From Helicobacter bilis (GTDB taxonomy: Bacteria; Campylobacterota; Campylobacteria; Campylobacterales; Helicobacteraceae), in the NCBI RefSeq assembly GCF_001999985.1, contig NZ_CP019645.1:2356001-2420000 (forward strand): a DNA stretch of 64,000 nt, read 5' to 3'. The stretch's first letter is position 1. Every line of letters starts with the position of its first letter. The notes beneath the pieces were generated by a model. It was not told the DNA's origin and did not search any database. It saw only the letters and a program-made list of their open reading frames with translations. Below, piece after piece: positions 32,479 through 43,300 of the stretch. The position numbers were made by a program, and so were the translations under genes.

Positions 32479-32845
32479 ATGGAGATTTTCCTAAAAGGTT
32501 TTCTTTTATCTCTTTCGCTTATTGTTGCTATTGGGGCACAAAACGCTTTTATTATTAAGCAGGGCGTAACTCGTAATTATGTTTTTGTGGTGAGTGGAAT
32601 CTGCTTTATCTGCGATGTGATTCTAATGGGACTTGGGATTTTTGGGGTAGGGGAGTTTTTAGCGAAAAATAAAGTTTTAAACTTGCATCGCATCTGCTGG
32701 GATTTTATTTGTTGTGTATTATGGCTTTATTTCTTTAAAATCCGCATTTTTTCAAGATTACACTTTACAACTCTCAACCTCTAATCCCCTATCACTTAAA
32801 AAGACGATATTATTAGCCTTTAATGGTATATTTGCTTTAATATAA
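32479..32845 (+). pseudogene. Broken LysE/ArgO-family exporter
   Basis: The first 70 codons (KGFLLSLSLIVAIGAQNAFII through AKNKVLNL) match the intact exporter at 27964. At about 32683 the frame shifts (two bases missing after AAC-T), and homology continues in another frame (CIASAGILFVVYYG, SLKSAFFQDY, NPLSLKKTILLAF). Homology then stops near 32823; the last 90 or so residues of the family are absent. It is clearly diverged in DNA from the intact gene, so the two are not a recent duplicate. Confidence 0.9.
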
Positions 32846-32935
32846 AATTATACGCTTTGTCAAGTGGTATTGATAGTGAAGTGGGGATTTAAAACGGGTT
32901 AAAAATGATTTAATGTCTCATTGGCTTTTGTTAGA

Positions 32936-33142
32936 ATGGCTAATGAGACCGATAATACCACAAAGCATGGTGAACTATAAGACAAGTTCAACGCTATATA
33001 AGAGAAAATAATATCCGATGAGGCACTTTAATTGCTAATTGAACAAGGCTTAATAATGTCATAAATTAATCCTAATGATAAACAGGCAATACATGATTAT
33101 GAAATGCTATTAAAAGATATGAAAAGGAATTCTAATTCTTAA
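32936..33142 (+). pseudogene. Small gene interrupted only by in-frame TAA codons
   Basis: One frame reads MANETDNTTKHGEL, DKFNAI, EKIISDEAL, LLIEQGLIMS, then INPNDKQAIHDYEMLLKDMK and RNSNS, separated by TAA at 32978, 32999, 33029 and 33062 and ended by TAA at 33140. There are no frameshifts. Each stop could be a mutated Lys, Gln or Glu codon. The restored product would be about 68 charged, helical residues of unknown function. No good ribosome site is visible. Confidence 0.5.
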
Positions 33143-34059
33143 ATCAAATGAAAATAGAATTTACATATAAATACAAACATGATAGCAATTAGGATAATGG
33201 CGGGTTCAAGGAACCGGGGCAACAAATATAGAGAACGGAGAGCAAGCAATGCTAACCAATACTTAAGTCTTATGATTTTTTGTCGTATGTATATGTGCGT
33301 ATGTAAGTATTTATGTGTGCTTTGATTGCGTTGTGACGTGTTTGGATTTACTTAGCCCTATGTAATATAAACATTATGGCTTTGTTTAATGATAAGACTG
33401 CAGGTGTGTGTTATGTTTGGCTCCAGTATGTAAAGCCAATCATATTTTTAAATATTTTAATACCCTTTGTGTTTAGAATGCGTCTTTTAAGCTTTTACTT
33501 GTTGGTAATGCCGTATAAAGTTTTATTGAGTTTGTATCAAGTTTTTAATGATTTTGTAATGCTTTGTAAGGTAAAAGAGTGATTATGTTTATGCAATACT
33601 CTACATGAAATGTTAAATGCAATTGCTATTTTAAGTTATAATGCAAGGGTGTTTTACAGGAAAAAAGAGACGAACTTGCAAACTTATTCATGCAATACGA
33701 GAAGGTTAAGGTTTTTTTAGATAAGCGTTTTTTCCACAACTTTAATACATCAATTAAAATATATTTCATAAATGTTAATATAACACGAATATTCATGACT
33801 ATGATTCAATAACTGCTTTACCAAGTATTTAATCTCAAATTTGCTTAGTGTTTAGGGTTAGGGTTTTGGAGTTAATTTTGTAACGCCAGGCACACATAAA
33901 GTTTAAAACCCATATTAAAAATTATTCCGTATTATTTTAGAAATACGAATTCTTTATGAATTCAAACTCTAATATCCAAAAAACTTTTATTCCTGAAAAT
34001 CTTTATTTATATTTCATTATATAATATACTTCTACATTATTCACCACAAAAGGCATATT
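33143..34059. other. Decayed intergenic region
   Basis: No intact gene. A short frame from 33148 (MKIEFTYKYKHDSN) is cut by TAG codons. Sequence from 33270 to 33990 is AT-rich and apparently non-coding; a 68-codon frame at 33376-33582 lacks a ribosome site and is not convincing. A promoter for the next gene is at 34020. Confidence 0.5.
34020..34025 (+). promoter_or_regulatory. -10 element TATAAT upstream of the YejE-like gene
   Basis: TATAAT preceded by phased T-rich blocks (CTTTTATT, CTTTATTTATATTTC) 35 bases before the ATG, the typical Helicobacter sigma-70 layout. Confidence 0.55.
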
Positions 34060-35091
34060 ATGCAATACAGCAACAGCAAAACACCATCATTACTTTTTAT
34101 GCGTTGGCGTTCATTTTACGCACATAAAATGGCTAGATTCTCGCTTTTTTGTTTTATTTTTATCTTTATTATGAGTTTATTCGCACCATTTTTAGCAAAT
34201 GATAAGCCCTTACTTATTTATAAAAACAATTCGTTTTATTTTCCTATTTTTATAGATTATAGTGAAGTTGAATTTGGCGGGGATTTTTATACGACACCAG
34301 ATTATAAAGACCCATATGTTAGGAATCTTTTTGCAAATGATTTGATACTTTATCCTTTGATAGAATATGCTGCTGATAGTATCGACTGGGATCTAAAAGG
34401 CATACCGCCTACACCACCAAACAGGGAGCATATTTTAGGGACTGATGATCAAGGCAGAGATGTTTGTGCGAGATTATTATATGGCTTACGCACTTCACTG
34501 CTTTTTGGGATAATTTTGAGTGTGTGTAGCGTGTGTATTGGCGTTCTTATCGGTGGTATGCAGGGCTATTATGGTGGGCTTATTGATTTATTTGGGCAGA
34601 GGGCTTTAGAGATTTGGAGTGGTATGCCGACACTATTTGTGATTATTATTGTATCAAGCTTTATACTGCCGACATTTTGGATTATTTTGGGTATTGTGCT
34701 GCTTTTTAGCTGGACTAGTATTGTGGGTGTGGTGCGTGCGGAGTTTTTAAGGGCAAGGACACAGGATTATGTTAAGGCTTCAAAGGTTTTGGGCTTTAGT
34801 GATTTACATATTATGTTTGTGCATATTCTGCCTAATGCTTTAATTGCGACTATTACTTATTTGCCTTTTATTACTATCGGTAGTATTACGACACTTGCTA
34901 CGCTTGATTTTTTAGGCTTTGGTATGCCACTTGGGAGTGCAAGTTTAGGGGAGCTACTCAATCAAGGTAAAAATAATATACAAGCACCACATTTGGGTAT
35001 AGCTGGATTTCTTGTTATGTCTATTGTGCTATCTTTGCTTGTATTTATTGGAGAGGGGGTAAGGGTAGCTTTTAGTGAGAGTAAGCATTAA
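34060..35091 (+). CDS. yejE: Peptide/microcin-type ABC transporter permease, YejE-like
   Basis: 343-residue inner-membrane permease. The N-terminal region (first membrane segment, then a periplasmic loop with NSFYFPIFIDYSEVEFGGDF) is typical of YejE. The translocation domain has GTDDQGRDVCARLLYGLRTSLLFG and the EAA-loop ASKVLGFSDLHIMFVHILPNA. AAGG lies before the ATG. The YejA and YejB partners are not next to it; the double ATPase is at 16082. Upstream is decayed DNA, so this looks like a separated piece of an ancestral cluster. Confidence 0.9.
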   Translation: MQYSNSKTPSLLFMRWRSFYAHKMARFSLFCFIFIFIMSLFAPFLANDKPLLIYKNNSFYFPIFIDYSEVEFGGDFYTTPDYKDPYVRNLFANDLILYPLIEYAADSIDWDLKGIPPTPPNREHILGTDDQGRDVCARLLYGLRTSLLFGIILSVCSVCIGVLIGGMQGYYGGLIDLFGQRALEIWSGMPTLFVIIIVSSFILPTFWIILGIVLLFSWTSIVGVVRAEFLRARTQDYVKASKVLGFSDLHIMFVHILPNALIATITYLPFITIGSITTLATLDFLGFGMPLGSASLGELLNQGKNNIQAPHLGIAGFLVMSIVLSLLVFIGEGVRVAFSESKH

Positions 35092-35167
35092 AATATAGAG
35101 ATTCTCAAAAACTTTACAAGTTTATGTTATCATAAACGATTATTATTTTACATTTGAAGGATTTCAT

Positions 35168-35638
35168 ATGAAATTATCCGAGATAAAGGAACTCATCCAG
35201 CTCTTTAATGATTCAGATCTTGCTTCACTTCGCTTGGAGCAAGAAAACTTTCTGCTAAAACTAAATAAAGAAGGTAAAAAGCTAAAAGCAGACAAAGTTA
35301 TCCAGCAAGTAGCACAAGCCACACCCGCACAAAAGATAGAAGTTGCACCTGCAACACAAACAATAGAATCTAGTCCAAAACCTGCAAATGCAAATAATGC
35401 TGATTTTATCACTTCTCCTATGGTAGGCACATTTTACCGCTCACCAAGCCCGGGTGCAGCACCTTATGTAAGTGTGGGTGATACGATCAAAAAAGGACAG
35501 ACAATAGGCATTGTTGAGGCGATGAAGATTATGAATGAGATTGAAGCAGAGTTTGACTGCAAGATCGTAGAGATAGAGGTAAATGACGCACAGCCTGTTG
35601 AGTATGGCACAAAGCTTGTTATGGTTGAGAGAATCTAG
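35168..35638 (+). CDS. accB: Biotin carboxyl carrier protein of acetyl-CoA carboxylase
   Basis: 156 residues. The N-terminal helical part is followed by a Pro/Ala linker (about 60-80) and a biotinyl domain with the EAMKIM motif; Lys120 is the biotin site. It carries CO2 between biotin carboxylase and carboxyltransferase in fatty-acid synthesis. AAGGA precedes the ATG. The accC gene follows after nine bases. Confidence 0.96.
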   Translation: MKLSEIKELIQLFNDSDLASLRLEQENFLLKLNKEGKKLKADKVIQQVAQATPAQKIEVAPATQTIESSPKPANANNADFITSPMVGTFYRSPSPGAAPYVSVGDTIKKGQTIGIVEAMKIMNEIEAEFDCKIVEIEVNDAQPVEYGTKLVMVERI

Positions 35639-35647
35639 GGGTATCTT

Positions 35648-37060
35648 ATGGGTAATGCAAAGACAACAGAGAGTAAGCAGCAAGACACAAATGAAAATAG
35701 TGGCGTTGTAAAAAAGAAATTGCAACGCATTCTTATCGCAAATCGTGGTGAGATTGCCCTGCGTGCTATACGCACGATTCAAGAGATGGGAAAACAAGCT
35801 ATTGCGATACACTCTATCGCTGATAAAGATACACATTATCTTGAAGTAGCCGATGCGAAAGTGTGTATTGGTGGGGAAAAAAGCAGTGAAAGCTATCTCA
35901 ATATCCCAGCGATTATGAGTGCAGCGGATTTATTTGAAGCAGATGCGATATTTCCCGGATATGGCTTTTTGAGTGAGAATCAAAACTTTGTTGAGATTTG
36001 CGAACATCATAATATTGAGTTTATCGGTCCTAGCAAAGAAGTAATGATGATAATGAGTGATAAATCAAAGGCAAAAGACTGCATGAAAGAAGCAGGTGTG
36101 CCTGTGATTGTAGGGAGTGATGGGGCATTAAAAAGCTATAAAGAAGCCTTAGAGGTAGCGGATAAAATCGGCTATCCTGTCATACTCAAAGCCGCAGCAG
36201 GTGGTGGTGGCAGGGGTATGCGTGTCGTGCCTGATAAAGGGCTTTTAAAGAATCTATATTTAGCTGCTGAAAGCGAGGCATTAAGTGCATTTGGCGATGG
36301 CACAATTTATATGGAAAAGTTTATCAATAAGCCAAAGCATATTGAAGTGCAGATTCTAGCTGATAAGCATGGCAATGTCGTGCATATTGGCGAGAGAGAT
36401 TGCTCTATGCAGAGACGACAGCAAAAATTGATTGAAGAGACTCCTGCAGTTGTCTTAAGTGATGAGGTAAGGAAGAATTTGCTTGATACCGCCATTAAAG
36501 CCGCCAAGCATATTAAATATGTAGGTGCAGGGACTTTTGAATTTCTACTAGATTCTAATAATAAAGATTTTTACTTTATGGAGATGAATACGCGTTTGCA
36601 AGTCGAACACACCGTGAGTGAGATGGTAAGCGGACTTGATTTGGTAGAGTGGATGATACGCATAGCAGAAGGCGAGAAGCTACCTAGTCAAGATTCTATT
36701 ACATTTAAAGGGCATAGCATAGAGTGCAGAATCACAGCAGAAGATCCAGAGAAGTTTTATCCATGCCCGGGTAAAATCACAGAGTGGATTGCCCCGGGTG
36801 GTGCGAATGTAAGGCTTGATACACATGCTTATGGTGGCTATGTCGTGCCTATGTTTTATGATTCTATGATTGGCAAACTCATTGTGTGGGGTGCGACACG
36901 ACAAGAAGCTATAAAACGCATGAAACGCGCCCTAAAAGAGTTTAAAATCGCAGGGATTAAAACGACTATTCCATTCCACATAAAGATGATGGATAATAAA
37001 GACTTTGAAGATTCCAGAATCTATACAAAATACTTAGAGACGGAATATAAACTTGGCTAG
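35648..37060 (+). CDS. accC: Biotin carboxylase subunit of acetyl-CoA carboxylase
   Basis: 470 residues. After a 25-residue polar extension comes the biotin carboxylase N-terminus (LQRILIANRGEIALRAIRTIQ), the ATP-grasp glycine loop AAAGGGGRGMRVV, the HIEVQILAD segment and the catalytic stretch MNTRLQVEHTVSEM. It uses ATP and bicarbonate to carboxylate biotin on AccB. It is co-transcribed with accB. An AGGGG site lies 6-10 bases before the ATG. The N-terminal extension is longer than in most family members. Confidence 0.96.
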   Translation: MGNAKTTESKQQDTNENSGVVKKKLQRILIANRGEIALRAIRTIQEMGKQAIAIHSIADKDTHYLEVADAKVCIGGEKSSESYLNIPAIMSAADLFEADAIFPGYGFLSENQNFVEICEHHNIEFIGPSKEVMMIMSDKSKAKDCMKEAGVPVIVGSDGALKSYKEALEVADKIGYPVILKAAAGGGGRGMRVVPDKGLLKNLYLAAESEALSAFGDGTIYMEKFINKPKHIEVQILADKHGNVVHIGERDCSMQRRQQKLIEETPAVVLSDEVRKNLLDTAIKAAKHIKYVGAGTFEFLLDSNNKDFYFMEMNTRLQVEHTVSEMVSGLDLVEWMIRIAEGEKLPSQDSITFKGHSIECRITAEDPEKFYPCPGKITEWIAPGGANVRLDTHAYGGYVVPMFYDSMIGKLIVWGATRQEAIKRMKRALKEFKIAGIKTTIPFHIKMMDNKDFEDSRIYTKYLETEYKLG

Positions 37061-37101
37061 ATTCCATTCTGTAATGATTAGTAACGAATAGGGAGTTGGA
37101 A

Positions 37102-37397
37102 ATGGCATATATCGTAAAAGTCGAACAAGGCAAAGCAAAAATATATGATGGTGGATCTTATAAAAGATCGGTCGGGTCAAATGTAATTGCATGTGATTGT
37201 GATGATGAGTGGGTGGCATGTGTAGAGAAAAAATGTAGTCAAGCAGTATAGTATAAGTGGATCTTATAAAAGGACATACCCCGATAGAGATGCTGTAGGT
37301 GTAAATGTGGGCGGTGGTAGCATTGCTATAAGACTTGTTAATGGCAAAGTAAAAGAAATATAAATCTTCTAGTGGCTCTTATGTCAAGAGTTATTAA
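37102..37397 (+). pseudogene. Small GSYKR-repeat protein with two frameshifts
   Basis: The first 49 codons (MAYIVKVEQGKAKIYDGGSY, then KRSVGSNVIACDCDDEW) end at TAG 37249-37251. After a shift at the A6 run near 37230, the sequence continues VVKQYSISGSYKRTY through LVNGKVKE, and after a second shift near 37358 as YKSSSGSYVKSY with a stop at 37395-37397. The three GSY(K/V) motifs are internal repeats. The restored product would be about 97 residues. A GGAG site precedes the ATG. It may be a pseudogene or subject to slippage. Confidence 0.7.
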
Positions 37398-37800
37398 CCT
37401 AACAAATATATTTTGGAATCTTTTGTGAGCAAATGATTTATCTATGTGATAGGTTCAGTTTTGGTAGTTGGGATTTAATGTTTTTTCGTGTTGCATTTGC
37501 TTTTCATGTGAGTTATGATTATGTTGCATAAGGTGTAGGCATAACTTAAAGTGAAGTTTATGAGTCTATATTCAAATGTAGTTTAACTTTCTGTGATGAA
37601 CCTTATATTAAATAACCAATTTCTCACAATCCTTTGCCATCCCATGTCTTTTTGATTTAGATAAAACACAAGAGATATTTATGACACATATTAAGTTGTG
37701 GGCTACTATTGGATAGAGTGTTGTAATTCCAAAAACTCGCCCTGACTTGTCAAAATGCTAAGAAATCTAAATCCTGCTAAAATATTAAAAATCAGTTCCG
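37398..37800. other. Intergenic region between convergent genes
   Basis: 400 bases, AT-rich, no frame with coding character and no clear terminator. Confidence 0.5.
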
Positions 37801-39975
37801 TTAAAACCTATATCTCACTTCAAAGCGATAGTCTGTGCCGGGTTCATATAAAGCCGTGCGGATTTTATTAATAGCTTCATTTGCACTATTATCTGCTTCA
37901 ACTTTTAGTGGCGAAGTAGGATCCATATAATAAGCGTTAAAAACATTTAAAATGCTAAATCGCAAAGTAAGCTTGTCTTTGCCAAGCGGATAGTAATTCA
38001 CATATAAATCTGACACACTATACCCATCTTTACCAATGTCTTCAAACTGCTTTTGATAGATATTATAGCCTATTGTGCCTTTCTTAAAGCCTGTCGCACA
38101 TCGAGTAACCCAAGCTATATCAAACATATCCGCATCATATCGCAATCCAACCATAAAGGTATAACCCCAAGTCGCCCCAAGCTCGTAAGTATCAGCAAGT
38201 AATGCCCCCTTGCCCTCACCTCCAGCAGTAAGCCAATTTCTAGCTACACCTAAATCAAGTGTGAATCTATCATAATAAAACGCCGAGCCAATCTCAAAGC
38301 CGTAATTAATAAGTGGAAAGTTTAGATTCTCTCTTACCCCTTGTCTTGTGCCACCCCCTGTTGCACCTTTTGCATAGCTATTAATAAAGTTTAGAATATT
38401 TCCTGCATACACTGCAAATTTAAAACTCATAAAGTCATTTACATAATCAAGTGTGATTTCACCATGATTTGAGTATTCTGATTTGAGATTTGGGCTTATC
38501 TCCACTTTTGTATCACGCAAAAGTGTCGCATCGCCGGGCATTGCCCCTCTTGTGCTGAAAGCATACTTTGCACTGATATCAAACCCATCAATCACACTAT
38601 AAGTAAGCACGGTGCTAGGGCTTACCCCGCCCGTGAAATGATCCTGTTTATTCTTATCAAAATAGTAGTAAAAATCCGCCCTGCTACCATAACCCCAAGT
38701 AAGATTGTCTAGAATCTGCCAGCTATCCTGCACAAATCCACCATAGATATATGCCTCTTCCCTGCCTCTATTATGTTTTAAATTAGTTTGATTTTTTTCA
38801 CTATCTTGCATATTATCATCACGCACACTCATACCTTGAAAGTCAAAGCCATATTCAAACAAATGATCTTCATTTAGCTGATTGCTTAGTCTTGCATTTG
38901 CACCATAGTTATCAAGCACGATAGCACGAGATGAACTTTCATCATGATCATGTCCGCCAGTCCCGCCACCACTACCATGATTGTGATCTTCTGTAAAAAG
39001 TGGTGTGAGATTCACATTCTTTGCATTGTGATATGCGGCAAGTTTTATAGAAGTGCCGCCATGCTCTGGTTTGTATTCATAGTTTGCAGTAAAGCTTTGA
39101 TTTTGATTCTTATGTCGAAATAAATGATCTGCAAAATGCTCCCCTGCCACATCGCCGACATTTGATCGAAACGGGCGAGTCGCATCATCATTTATCACAC
39201 TATAACCAACCGAAAACCTTTGATTAGAATCTACTTGTCCCCCAACTTTTAAAAGCACATTCGTTTGCATTGAGTTACTGCCTAGCACGGGGTTATTCAT
39301 CGTGAGAAAGTTTTTATAAGTATGCTTTGCATCGCGATAATTTAGCACATTTTGATGATTTATACTTGCCAAAATGCCTACATCACTAAAAAGCCGACTA
39401 TATACATTAAGATTTGCCTTATAGCCTAAGTTTGTAAAAAAGCCTGTGCCAATTTCAGCACCAAACTTCTCCCCAGCTTTTAAAAAATCACTCGCATCTT
39501 TTGTCTCAAAGGCAATAGACCCAGCAAGCCCACCCGGTCCGCTACTCGCATCGCTTACGCCCTTGCTTACCACCACTCTTTTTAACAACGATGGATCAAC
39601 CATAACATTGCCTTGATGATGAAAGGCATTGCCATTTTGTGCCGCCCCATCAAGCGTTACTCTCATCATAAAGCTCTCAAACCCTCGCACATAAATCTTT
39701 TGTCCCATATTCGCACCACCACCCACAGCAATGCTAGGATCTTTTTTGAAAATGTCTCTAAGATTTAGGGCTTGTGTCTTTTCCAAATCATCAGCAGTGA
39801 TGAAAGTCTTTGTGCTTGTTTCATAGCCTTTTAGCTTACTTGTCGTAGTAACGGCGTTTAGCTTGTAAGATTCTGTATTGTCTTCTTGCGGTGTGTTAGA
39901 ATCTAGTGCATAGCTTAAGGTTTGAGCTACACAACATATCGCCACACCCGCAAGTATCTTGCGTGTTTGTAACAT
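37801..39975 (-). CDS. TonB-dependent outer-membrane receptor with a His-rich loop
   Basis: 724 residues from the ATG at 39975, chosen because AAGGA lies five bases upstream and a signal peptide follows (ILAGVAICCVAQTLSYA). The plug domain (about 35-160; IYVRGFESFMMRVTLDGA) precedes a 22-strand-type barrel that ends in RYRF. A surface-loop segment near residue 340 is rich in metal ligands (DHNHGSGGGTGGHDHDE). H. pylori FrpB-type receptors of similar make-up take up nickel or haem iron; a metal substrate is likely here, and the His-rich loop favours nickel or zinc. The gene is monocistronic. Confidence 0.88.
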   Translation of the reverse strand: MLQTRKILAGVAICCVAQTLSYALDSNTPQEDNTESYKLNAVTTTSKLKGYETSTKTFITADDLEKTQALNLRDIFKKDPSIAVGGGANMGQKIYVRGFESFMMRVTLDGAAQNGNAFHHQGNVMVDPSLLKRVVVSKGVSDASSGPGGLAGSIAFETKDASDFLKAGEKFGAEIGTGFFTNLGYKANLNVYSRLFSDVGILASINHQNVLNYRDAKHTYKNFLTMNNPVLGSNSMQTNVLLKVGGQVDSNQRFSVGYSVINDDATRPFRSNVGDVAGEHFADHLFRHKNQNQSFTANYEYKPEHGGTSIKLAAYHNAKNVNLTPLFTEDHNHGSGGGTGGHDHDESSSRAIVLDNYGANARLSNQLNEDHLFEYGFDFQGMSVRDDNMQDSEKNQTNLKHNRGREEAYIYGGFVQDSWQILDNLTWGYGSRADFYYYFDKNKQDHFTGGVSPSTVLTYSVIDGFDISAKYAFSTRGAMPGDATLLRDTKVEISPNLKSEYSNHGEITLDYVNDFMSFKFAVYAGNILNFINSYAKGATGGGTRQGVRENLNFPLINYGFEIGSAFYYDRFTLDLGVARNWLTAGGEGKGALLADTYELGATWGYTFMVGLRYDADMFDIAWVTRCATGFKKGTIGYNIYQKQFEDIGKDGYSVSDLYVNYYPLGKDKLTLRFSILNVFNAYYMDPTSPLKVEADNSANEAINKIRTALYEPGTDYRFEVRYRF

Positions 39976-40364
39976 GTTTATCCTTAACTTGAAATAATAT
40001 TTATACAAGCAATATATAAAAATTACAATAAGCTTTATATGTTGTGTATGCTTTACATTGAAATATCACTTTGCTTTGGAGAAATGGATAAAGCTAAGTA
40101 GTATTATGTGCGGAGAATTATAGCGAAAAAAGTTTTAATAATTTAAATGATAGGTTAATAAATGGTTTTAATTATCATAAACAGAATCTAAAAAGAGTAA
40201 CTTCATCACACTTAGATTCTATAACTTAATTCTAAGCCATGAAATAAATTAGAGGATTAAAGGAGTATGGGAGTCTAGAATCTAAAACTTAGATTCTAGA
40301 CCTTTATGAGTTGGTGCAGGGGTGCAAATAGAGGTCTAGTCTCTAAAGCAAAACAATCCTAGCT
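39976..40364. other. Region upstream of the TonB receptor
   Basis: Very AT-rich near 39980-40060 (AATAATATTTATAC, AATATATAAAAATTAC), which could hold Fur- or NikR-type operators, but I cannot assign one. A 13-bp hairpin lies at 40273-40301. No gene. Confidence 0.4.
40273..40301 (-). terminator. 13-bp hairpin from an inverted AGAATCT pair after the autotransporter gene
   Basis: GTCTAGAATCTAA pairs perfectly with TTAGATTCTAGAC around a three-base loop, 64 bases after the autotransporter stop. No T run follows on the minus strand, so it may act with a factor or as an mRNA 3' barrier. Confidence 0.55.
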
Positions 40365-43300
40365 TTAAAACACAACCCTACCACCAATATTAAATCCTAA
40401 GCCAAAGTTTTTATCAAATACACTGCTTTGTAAGCTCAAACTTCCATTTAAATACCATCTACCAAAGCTATATTCTCCACCACCTGTAAGGAATACATAA
40501 GACTTATAGCCTTGAGCTTTATATCTCATATTAAAGTTATTTACAGAATCACCTATATTGCCTATACTTGTAGTTGTAGTCCCACTAGAATCTACATTAT
40601 TTTGTAAAATGATTGCATCTTGTTTTAATTGTGCGACTATAAAGATATAGCTTTGATTTGCAAAGTATTTACGACCATCTATGCCTATATTTACACTTAT
40701 AGTTTGTCTTATATTATCATCTGTATTCATAGCAAATATAGGTTTCGTATTATCATCTCTTTTAAAATTAGTTGAGCCTAATACATAATACGATAATCCT
40801 GCAAAAGGTTTTACTATATAGCCCTTTTTCATTAAAAAGGCATAACCATAAGTTGCATTTAACTCTACATTAGAAAGAGTATAAGCATATCCATCACCAA
40901 AGAGATTAAGTAAATCAAAGTTAGGAATTTGTGATCCTTGTCTCTCGTTTGTAAAGCTAAAGGCAGTATTAAGCGTTACATCTATCTCATGGTTTTCAAT
41001 GAAAGTCCTTGTATAGATTCCAGCAAACACATTATTTGAGTTATTTGAAGTAAAGCCATTATTATTTCCATTAAATGTGCCATAGCCATAACCACCATAC
41101 GCACCAAATGCAGTTTGGAGTTTATCTACAAAATAATCATATCCTGCATTAAAGCCATAAAGTTGGGCTGTCCCTGTTTTTGAGAAGTTAAGATTCCCTA
41201 GCATATTAACCCAAGCATGATTTGGATATTCTTCTCTATTATTAAATCTCATGATTAAATCTGCTAAGGTATCAAACCATACTTCATTTGAATTGTTATC
41301 AGTTGTTATATCACTTTGTATATCTGTTACTCCATTGTTTGCATTTTGTGTGTTTTGCATAGCATATTGTGTATTATTTTGCACCCCATGCCCTATGTCC
41401 GTTTGTATATCTGTTGCCCCTTTAGGATTTGAGCTACTTGCTAGAGTAGCTACACTGCTTCTATAAACTGCATTACTATTTGTATTACCACTTACTATAT
41501 TATTAATAGCTGCTATTCTTGTGTTTGTATTAGAATCTAGACTTGCTAGTTTTAGTTTCTCTGCTTCCCTCAACGCTGCTTCTAAATTCTTTTGATAGTT
41601 CTGCATAGCAATATAGCTACTAGCACTCCCATGAATGCTAGCTACTCTTGCTAGACGATTTAGCTTTGCACTCTCCATTGATAGTGTAAGTGTATGAAGT
41701 GTTGATGCTTTATTCTCTAGGTTTGAGACATGATCTATTGCTGTATCTAGAGTCCTTCCTACTTCTAGGAAATAATCTAGATTTCTTGAAGCAGCTAGAG
41801 TTTGGTCTAGGTTTATTAAAAACACAAGTGAAGATTTATCATCATAGAATAGATTTTTTAGAATCTCATAGCTATTTGCACTCTCTTTTTTAATAGCATT
41901 TATCCATGAGTTATTCCCACCTGCTTCCATATACAAGGCACAATCAAATGTGCTAGATTCTGCATTACATAAAGGCTTTTCTGTATTGCCTTCTATAAAG
42001 TTATTAATATCTACTTTATTGATTTTAAAGCCTATCTCTTTATCTGTTACCACTTTTTCTATATCGATATATTTACCATCTATGCTACCACCTTTATAAG
42101 TGAGTGAAAAGCTATTTTTCATCTTTTGCTGTGCGTAGTCATAGCCTCTGTCTGCTTCAGTAGCATTCTTATCATTACCAAAGCCGCAATAACCATCTTT
42201 CTTGCATTCTTCTTGTTTATCTTGCTGGCTTGGCTTTTGTATGAGATTGCCTTCATTATCAGTAGAGCCTATGCCATTTTCTACTACATTGCCATTAGAA
42301 TCTGTTTGGGCTTTATCCATATCCCATGGATTATCTTTGCCATTTGTTGTGAAGTCGGTTTCTTGTTTTGTATTGCCATTGCTTCCTGTTTGGCAGTTAT
42401 TGTTCTTGCAACCGCTGTTGCCGTCTTTATGTGTTGTGCTTATGGTTGTTTTATCTTTGTCTTTTTCAAAAGTAGTCGTATAATCCCCTTGTGTGTAGGT
42501 GTAGCTTATGGATTCTGCTGTGATTAATTTGTATTCTACACCTTTGTCGCCTTTGTTATTAAGCTGACTGCTTATACTTGCTAAAGTCTTAGAATCTGCT
42601 ATATCTGCTTGTAATGCCCCTGTGCTTCCGGGTGATATATCAAGTGTTGCTTTGCCTTTGATATTCATACTTGCATTTTTTATTTCATTATTAGAATCAT
42701 TTGGATTTGCTTGAATGCTAAAAAGGATTTTACCTTTGTTATTAAAGTTTCCTGTTACTTCTATATGTCCATTTGCTCCCATATCTATTGTATTGTAGTT
42801 ATTGAGATTACCTGTGAGATAGAGTGTCGGTTTATTTCCATCTACAAAGCCATCATCTATGAGAATCTTTCCATAGTTATTTAATGCACCTTTTGTGAGT
42901 TCGGTTTGCTCTATTAAGATATTACCACCATTTGCAACTTGCCCTGTGCTATTTTGAATATTCTCATTTGTCATAATATCTGGTAAGACTAGATAATGTT
43001 TGCCATCACTTGTTGTGATATATGTGCCACTTGCGTTTTTGTAGTCTTCTGCTTTAGTGCCATTATTGTTTGCACCGCCGTTTGATTCGGCTTTTTTAAT
43101 GATTTCAGCTATTTCACTCCCACTCATATTTTTTAAATCTTTAGAATCTATGCCAACATTTAGGTATTTGTCAAATTCCTGTTTTATCTCTTCACTGCCA
43201 TTTAGCTCAATTTTCATAACACCACTATGCTTACTTGAGTCTTTTAAGTGTAAAAGCTCATTGACATTTAGGGCGTTAGCCGTGATTTTTGAAGCGCCGT

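Noticed and set aside
33376-33582. 68-codon plus-strand frame in the decayed region
   Set aside because: No ribosome site, no family resemblance, hydrophobic AT-driven composition.
42126-42527. Plus-strand frames opposite the autotransporter
   Set aside because: Shadows of the low-complexity passenger on the other strand.
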